Source of the DNA: Amycolatopsis saalfeldensis
Lineage (GTDB): Bacteria; Actinomycetota; Actinomycetes; Mycobacteriales; Pseudonocardiaceae
Assembly: GCF_900110575.1 (NCBI RefSeq)
Contig: NZ_FOEF01000017.1
Span: forward strand, 1-64,000
Direction: 5' to 3'
Length of the DNA: 64,000 nucleotides
Translations under genes and position numbers: made by a program
The notes under the pieces: model-generated
What the model saw: the letters and a program-made list of their open reading frames with translations, nothing else
Told to the model about the DNA's origin: nothing
Database searches by the model: none
In this document: piece after piece, positions 61,753-64,000 of the stretch
Numbering within the stretch: position 1 is the first letter of the stretch
Layout: each line of letters opens with the position of its first letter

Positions 61753-62718
61753 ATGGCTCTCGGCATCGACATCTACCGGTCGTTTCAGACGGTGACGAGC
61801 TGGTCCGCCGTGAGGGGGGCCGGGGTCGAGTTCGTTTACGTGAAGTTGTCCGATGGTGGGGGCACGCCGGTCGGCGGCACGGGGGACAACGAGGTGAACG
61901 GCGCCAGGTCCGTCGGCATCCCGGTCGGCGGGTATCACTTCGTGCAGGCGAGCCCGGCGCCGGAGACGCAGGCGGACATCCTGCTCGGCGAGGTCGCGCG
62001 GCTCGGCGCCACGGGCTGCGTCCCGATGCTGGACCTCGAGGACAACCCGGCGTCCTCCAGTCTGCCGAACATCCCGGACGACCAGAAGGCCGCGTTCGGC
62101 ACGGCGTTCTGCAATCGCGTCGCGGCGCGGGGGTACCGGCCTGGTGTGTACCTGAACAACGCGCTGGCGAAGCTCATCCGCCCCGACACCTGGGCGGTGC
62201 CGGACCTGGTCATCTGGATCGCCCGGTACGGCGCGCGCCCGGACCCGGCGGCCGGGCGCTACGACATCCACCAGTACAGCTCCAGCGGCTCCATCTCCGG
62301 CATCAGCGCACAGGGGGTCGACCTCGACTGGAGTTACACCGACGCCTACCTCACCAGCCACCTCACGGAGGAAGACATGCCCGACCGCGAACTGCTGCCC
62401 ACGGACGGCGCGCGCACCCGTTCCGTCACGCTGATCGTGCCGAAGACCGCGGCCGAGCTGGTGATCACCGTCGGCTGGGTCCGGATGTACGTGTCGAAGG
62501 TGGCGCTCTTCGGCCCGACGCCCGACACCGGCACAAACACGCTCCAGGCCCTCGACTTCAGCGCGGACCCGTTCCCCGTCGACGCCGGCCGCCCCTGGCA
62601 GATCCCCTTGCAGGACGCCCGCGGCCAAGGCGATCTGGTGTCCGCGGAGATCACGTACTCGATGGCCCCGGCGCCGGACGACAAGCCGGAAGTGGTGGCG
62701 ACCGCCGGCTTCCGCTGA
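61753..62718 (+). CDS. GH25-type lysozyme without signal peptide
   Basis: A 321-residue protein. Residues 1-~200 form the hydrolase barrel: GIDIYRSFQTVTSW (catalytic-site Asp), GYHFVQASPAPETQADILL, PMLDLEDNP (acid pair), and GVDLDWSYTD. A ~115-residue beta-rich C-terminal domain follows (ARTRSVTLIVPKTAAELVIT). ATG 61753 has AAGGTGG upstream. There is no signal peptide, which is typical of phage endolysins, so release would need another route. Confidence 0.82.
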   Translation: MALGIDIYRSFQTVTSWSAVRGAGVEFVYVKLSDGGGTPVGGTGDNEVNGARSVGIPVGGYHFVQASPAPETQADILLGEVARLGATGCVPMLDLEDNPASSSLPNIPDDQKAAFGTAFCNRVAARGYRPGVYLNNALAKLIRPDTWAVPDLVIWIARYGARPDPAAGRYDIHQYSSSGSISGISAQGVDLDWSYTDAYLTSHLTEEDMPDRELLPTDGARTRSVTLIVPKTAAELVITVGWVRMYVSKVALFGPTPDTGTNTLQALDFSADPFPVDAGRPWQIPLQDARGQGDLVSAEITYSMAPAPDDKPEVVATAGFR

Positions 62719-62798
62719 TCCCGCGCGGAAATCGCTCCGCACGAACACGTATCACCGCCACCCTCCGCGGACTCCGTCCGATGAAAGGTGGTGCGGTC

Positions 62799-63569
62799 AT
62801 GAGGACTTCCCAGAACGGCTACAGCGCTCCGATCGACCCCGTGAGCCGCCGGCTGCCCGGTGGCACCGTCCCGCTGCGGGCGGGGGTGACCGGTGATCTG
62901 CTGGCGTGGGTCGGCGAGCAGTTCCACCACCGCGTCGAGGCCCTGGAGTGGCCGGGGTGCTGGGGCTACGCGTTCCGGGACGTGGTCGGCGGCCAGGACC
63001 TGTCCAACCACGCCAGCGGCACCGCGATCGACCTGAACGCGCCCCGGCACCCGCTCGGCACCGCGCCGTCGGCGAACTACAGCGCGGCGCAGATCGCCGA
63101 GATCCACGCCTTGCTCGCCGAGGCCGCGGGCTGCGTGCGCTGGGGCGGCGACTACGCCGGCCGCAAGGACGGCATGCACTTCGAGATCGTCGCGACCGAG
63201 GCCCGGTGCGCCGCCGCGCTCGGCAGCCTCGGGGCGCGGTTCACCCCACCCGAACAGGAGGACGACATGCCTGGACCACAGGACCACGAGTACCCGCCGA
63301 GCGCGGACCGGCAGTTCCACCACCGCACCATCGAGACGCGCAAGACGTCGCAGATCGTCGGCGACGTCTGGTTCGCCCTCAGCTCCGGCTACCAGGACCT
63401 GGCCGACCTGCACCTGTACTTCAACCACGAGCAGGCGCCGATCGCGCTGGCGAGCGTCCCCAAGGACACCCGCAAGTGGTGGCCGGTGCCGGACGGCTGC
63501 GAGTCGATCAGCTGGGACTACGTCTGCGCCGGCCCGTCGTCGTCGAGCCTGGTCTACGGGCCGCGCTGA
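62799..63569 (+). CDS. M15-family peptidase (D-Ala-D-Ala carboxypeptidase / endolysin-like)
   Basis: A 256-residue protein. SNHASGTAIDLNAPRH is the SxHxxGxAxD zinc motif and RKDGMHFEIVA gives the third ligand. The N-terminus YSAPIDPVSRRLPGGTVPLR has no signal peptide. A ~90-residue C-terminal domain (VGDVWFALSSGYQDLADLHL) ends in WDYVCAGPSSSSLVYGPR. ATG 62799 or 62781. It is adjacent to the GH25 lysozyme; together they would cut glycan and peptide bonds of the wall. Confidence 0.82.
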   Translation: MRTSQNGYSAPIDPVSRRLPGGTVPLRAGVTGDLLAWVGEQFHHRVEALEWPGCWGYAFRDVVGGQDLSNHASGTAIDLNAPRHPLGTAPSANYSAAQIAEIHALLAEAAGCVRWGGDYAGRKDGMHFEIVATEARCAAALGSLGARFTPPEQEDDMPGPQDHEYPPSADRQFHHRTIETRKTSQIVGDVWFALSSGYQDLADLHLYFNHEQAPIALASVPKDTRKWWPVPDGCESISWDYVCAGPSSSSLVYGPR

Positions 63570-63631
63570 CCGGCTCGCCGGTAGTGCATCGGGGGCTTCC
63601 CCGATGCCACCGGACGGTCCGCCGTGTGACC

Positions 63632-64000
63632 ATGGACGACGTGCAGGACTCCCTCGACAACGACACCGCCGAGCAGGTGACTCAGCCGGACGGGAATGGG
63701 CCCGGCGGGAATGGGCCGGACGCGACCGCGCCGTCCGCTTCCGTCACGGCTGTGCCCCCTTCGGGCGTGCCCGAGCCCGCGACGCAGCCGAAGATGTACC
63801 GGCGCCGGTCCGGTCGGGCGGTCGCCGGTGTCGCCGGCGGGCTCGCCGATCACCTCGGCGTGCCGGTGGTGTGGGTCCGCACCGTGTTCGCCCTGCTGGC
63901 GGCGCTCAACGGCGCCGGGATGCTCGCGTACGGCCTGCTGTGGGTCTTCGTGCGGCAGCGCGCCGAAGAGAGCGAAACGCCGAAGGCCAACGCGAAGGAC
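63632..64000 (+). CDS. PspC-domain protein, 3' end cut by window (probable sensor kinase)
   Basis: The first 123 residues are visible: acidic Gly/Pro/Asp N-terminus, then PKMYRRRSGRAVAGVAGGLA, VPVVWVRTVFALLAALNGAG and GLLWVFVRQRAEE, a PspC domain. In actinobacteria a PspC-histidine kinase is usually divergent from a PspC-LiaF protein like the one at 59238-60542, so a kinase is expected beyond the edge. ATG 63632; GTG 63626 possible. Confidence 0.75.
   Translation, partial: MDDVQDSLDNDTAEQVTQPDGNGPGGNGPDATAPSASVTAVPPSGVPEPATQPKMYRRRSGRAVAGVAGGLADHLGVPVVWVRTVFALLAALNGAGMLAYGLLWVFVRQRAEESETPKANAKD

Overview
This is a 64 kb chromosomal stretch of a high-GC actinobacterium. Its gene order closely follows the Mycobacterium tuberculosis Rv3446c-Rv3396c region: ESX-4 edge, rplM-rpsI, glmM, glmS, alr, tsaE/tsaB/rimI/tsaD, groES-groEL1, whiB3, sigD-rsdA, guaB2, guaB3, choD and guaA. 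The presence of a BldM-type regulator, Tat and lipoprotein secretion and many type VII secretion (T7SS) accessory proteins points to Pseudonocardiales, most likely an Amycolatopsis-like organism. That assignment is an inference; no rRNA is present.

Layout. 0-2.2 kb: the edge of an ESX-4-like locus (Rv3446c-type membrane protein, a small unknown, two WXG100 proteins). 2.2-4.9 kb, minus strand: a lipoprotein and a repeat-rich DUF4333 membrane protein. 5.1-7.6 kb: rplM-rpsI and glmM. 7.7-13.5 kb: two tandem three-gene cassettes (EspC-like small protein, large WXG-containing protein, coiled-coil protein with an acidic C-terminal tag), which look like duplicated T7SS substrate cassettes. 14.6-24.1 kb: glmS, NAD(P)HX repair enzyme, DeoR regulator, xylulokinase, sugar-ABC ATPase, alr, hydrolase, tsaE. 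24.1-27.8 kb, minus strand: a tightly overlapped acyl-CoA ligase / carboxyltransferase / terpene-cyclase-fold operon. 28-30.1 kb: tsaB-rimI-tsaD (t6A synthesis).

30.1-35.1 kb holds the most unusual accessory block. It has UDP-GlcNAc 2-epimerase, a 59-residue LAxTG mini-protein and a secreted protein with a C-terminal anchor signal on the minus strand. Divergent from these are an exosortase (Cys84/Arg129/His150) and a translationally coupled membrane glycosyltransferase. An IS481-family remnant between palindromic arms closes the block. It looks like a dedicated surface-protein processing and glycan system.

35-48 kb: a bifunctional cell-wall hydrolase, CIRCE-controlled groES-groEL1, whiB3, a MerR-like regulator, an Rv3415c-position protein with an expanded Ala-rich repeat, an orphan BldM whose phospho-acceptor Asp is Gly54, sigD-rsdA, DUF5319, guaB and guaB3. 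48-58.2 kb: a GMC oxidoreductase with a CxxCxxCxxxC insert, a mycothiol-dependent isomerase-like protein, a frameshifted aldo/keto reductase remnant, a Tat-exported flavin oxidase, aldehyde and alcohol dehydrogenases, rhomboid, DinB and guaA. 58.2-64 kb: a GIDE-domain protein, two PspC-domain membrane stress proteins, and between them an ESX-like/DUF3558 pair and two signal-less peptidoglycan hydrolases (GH25 and M15).

Many starts here are GTG with 4-base GTGA/ATGA overlaps (translational coupling). Several genes have a TANNNT box 6-8 bases before the start codon, which suggests leaderless transcripts.
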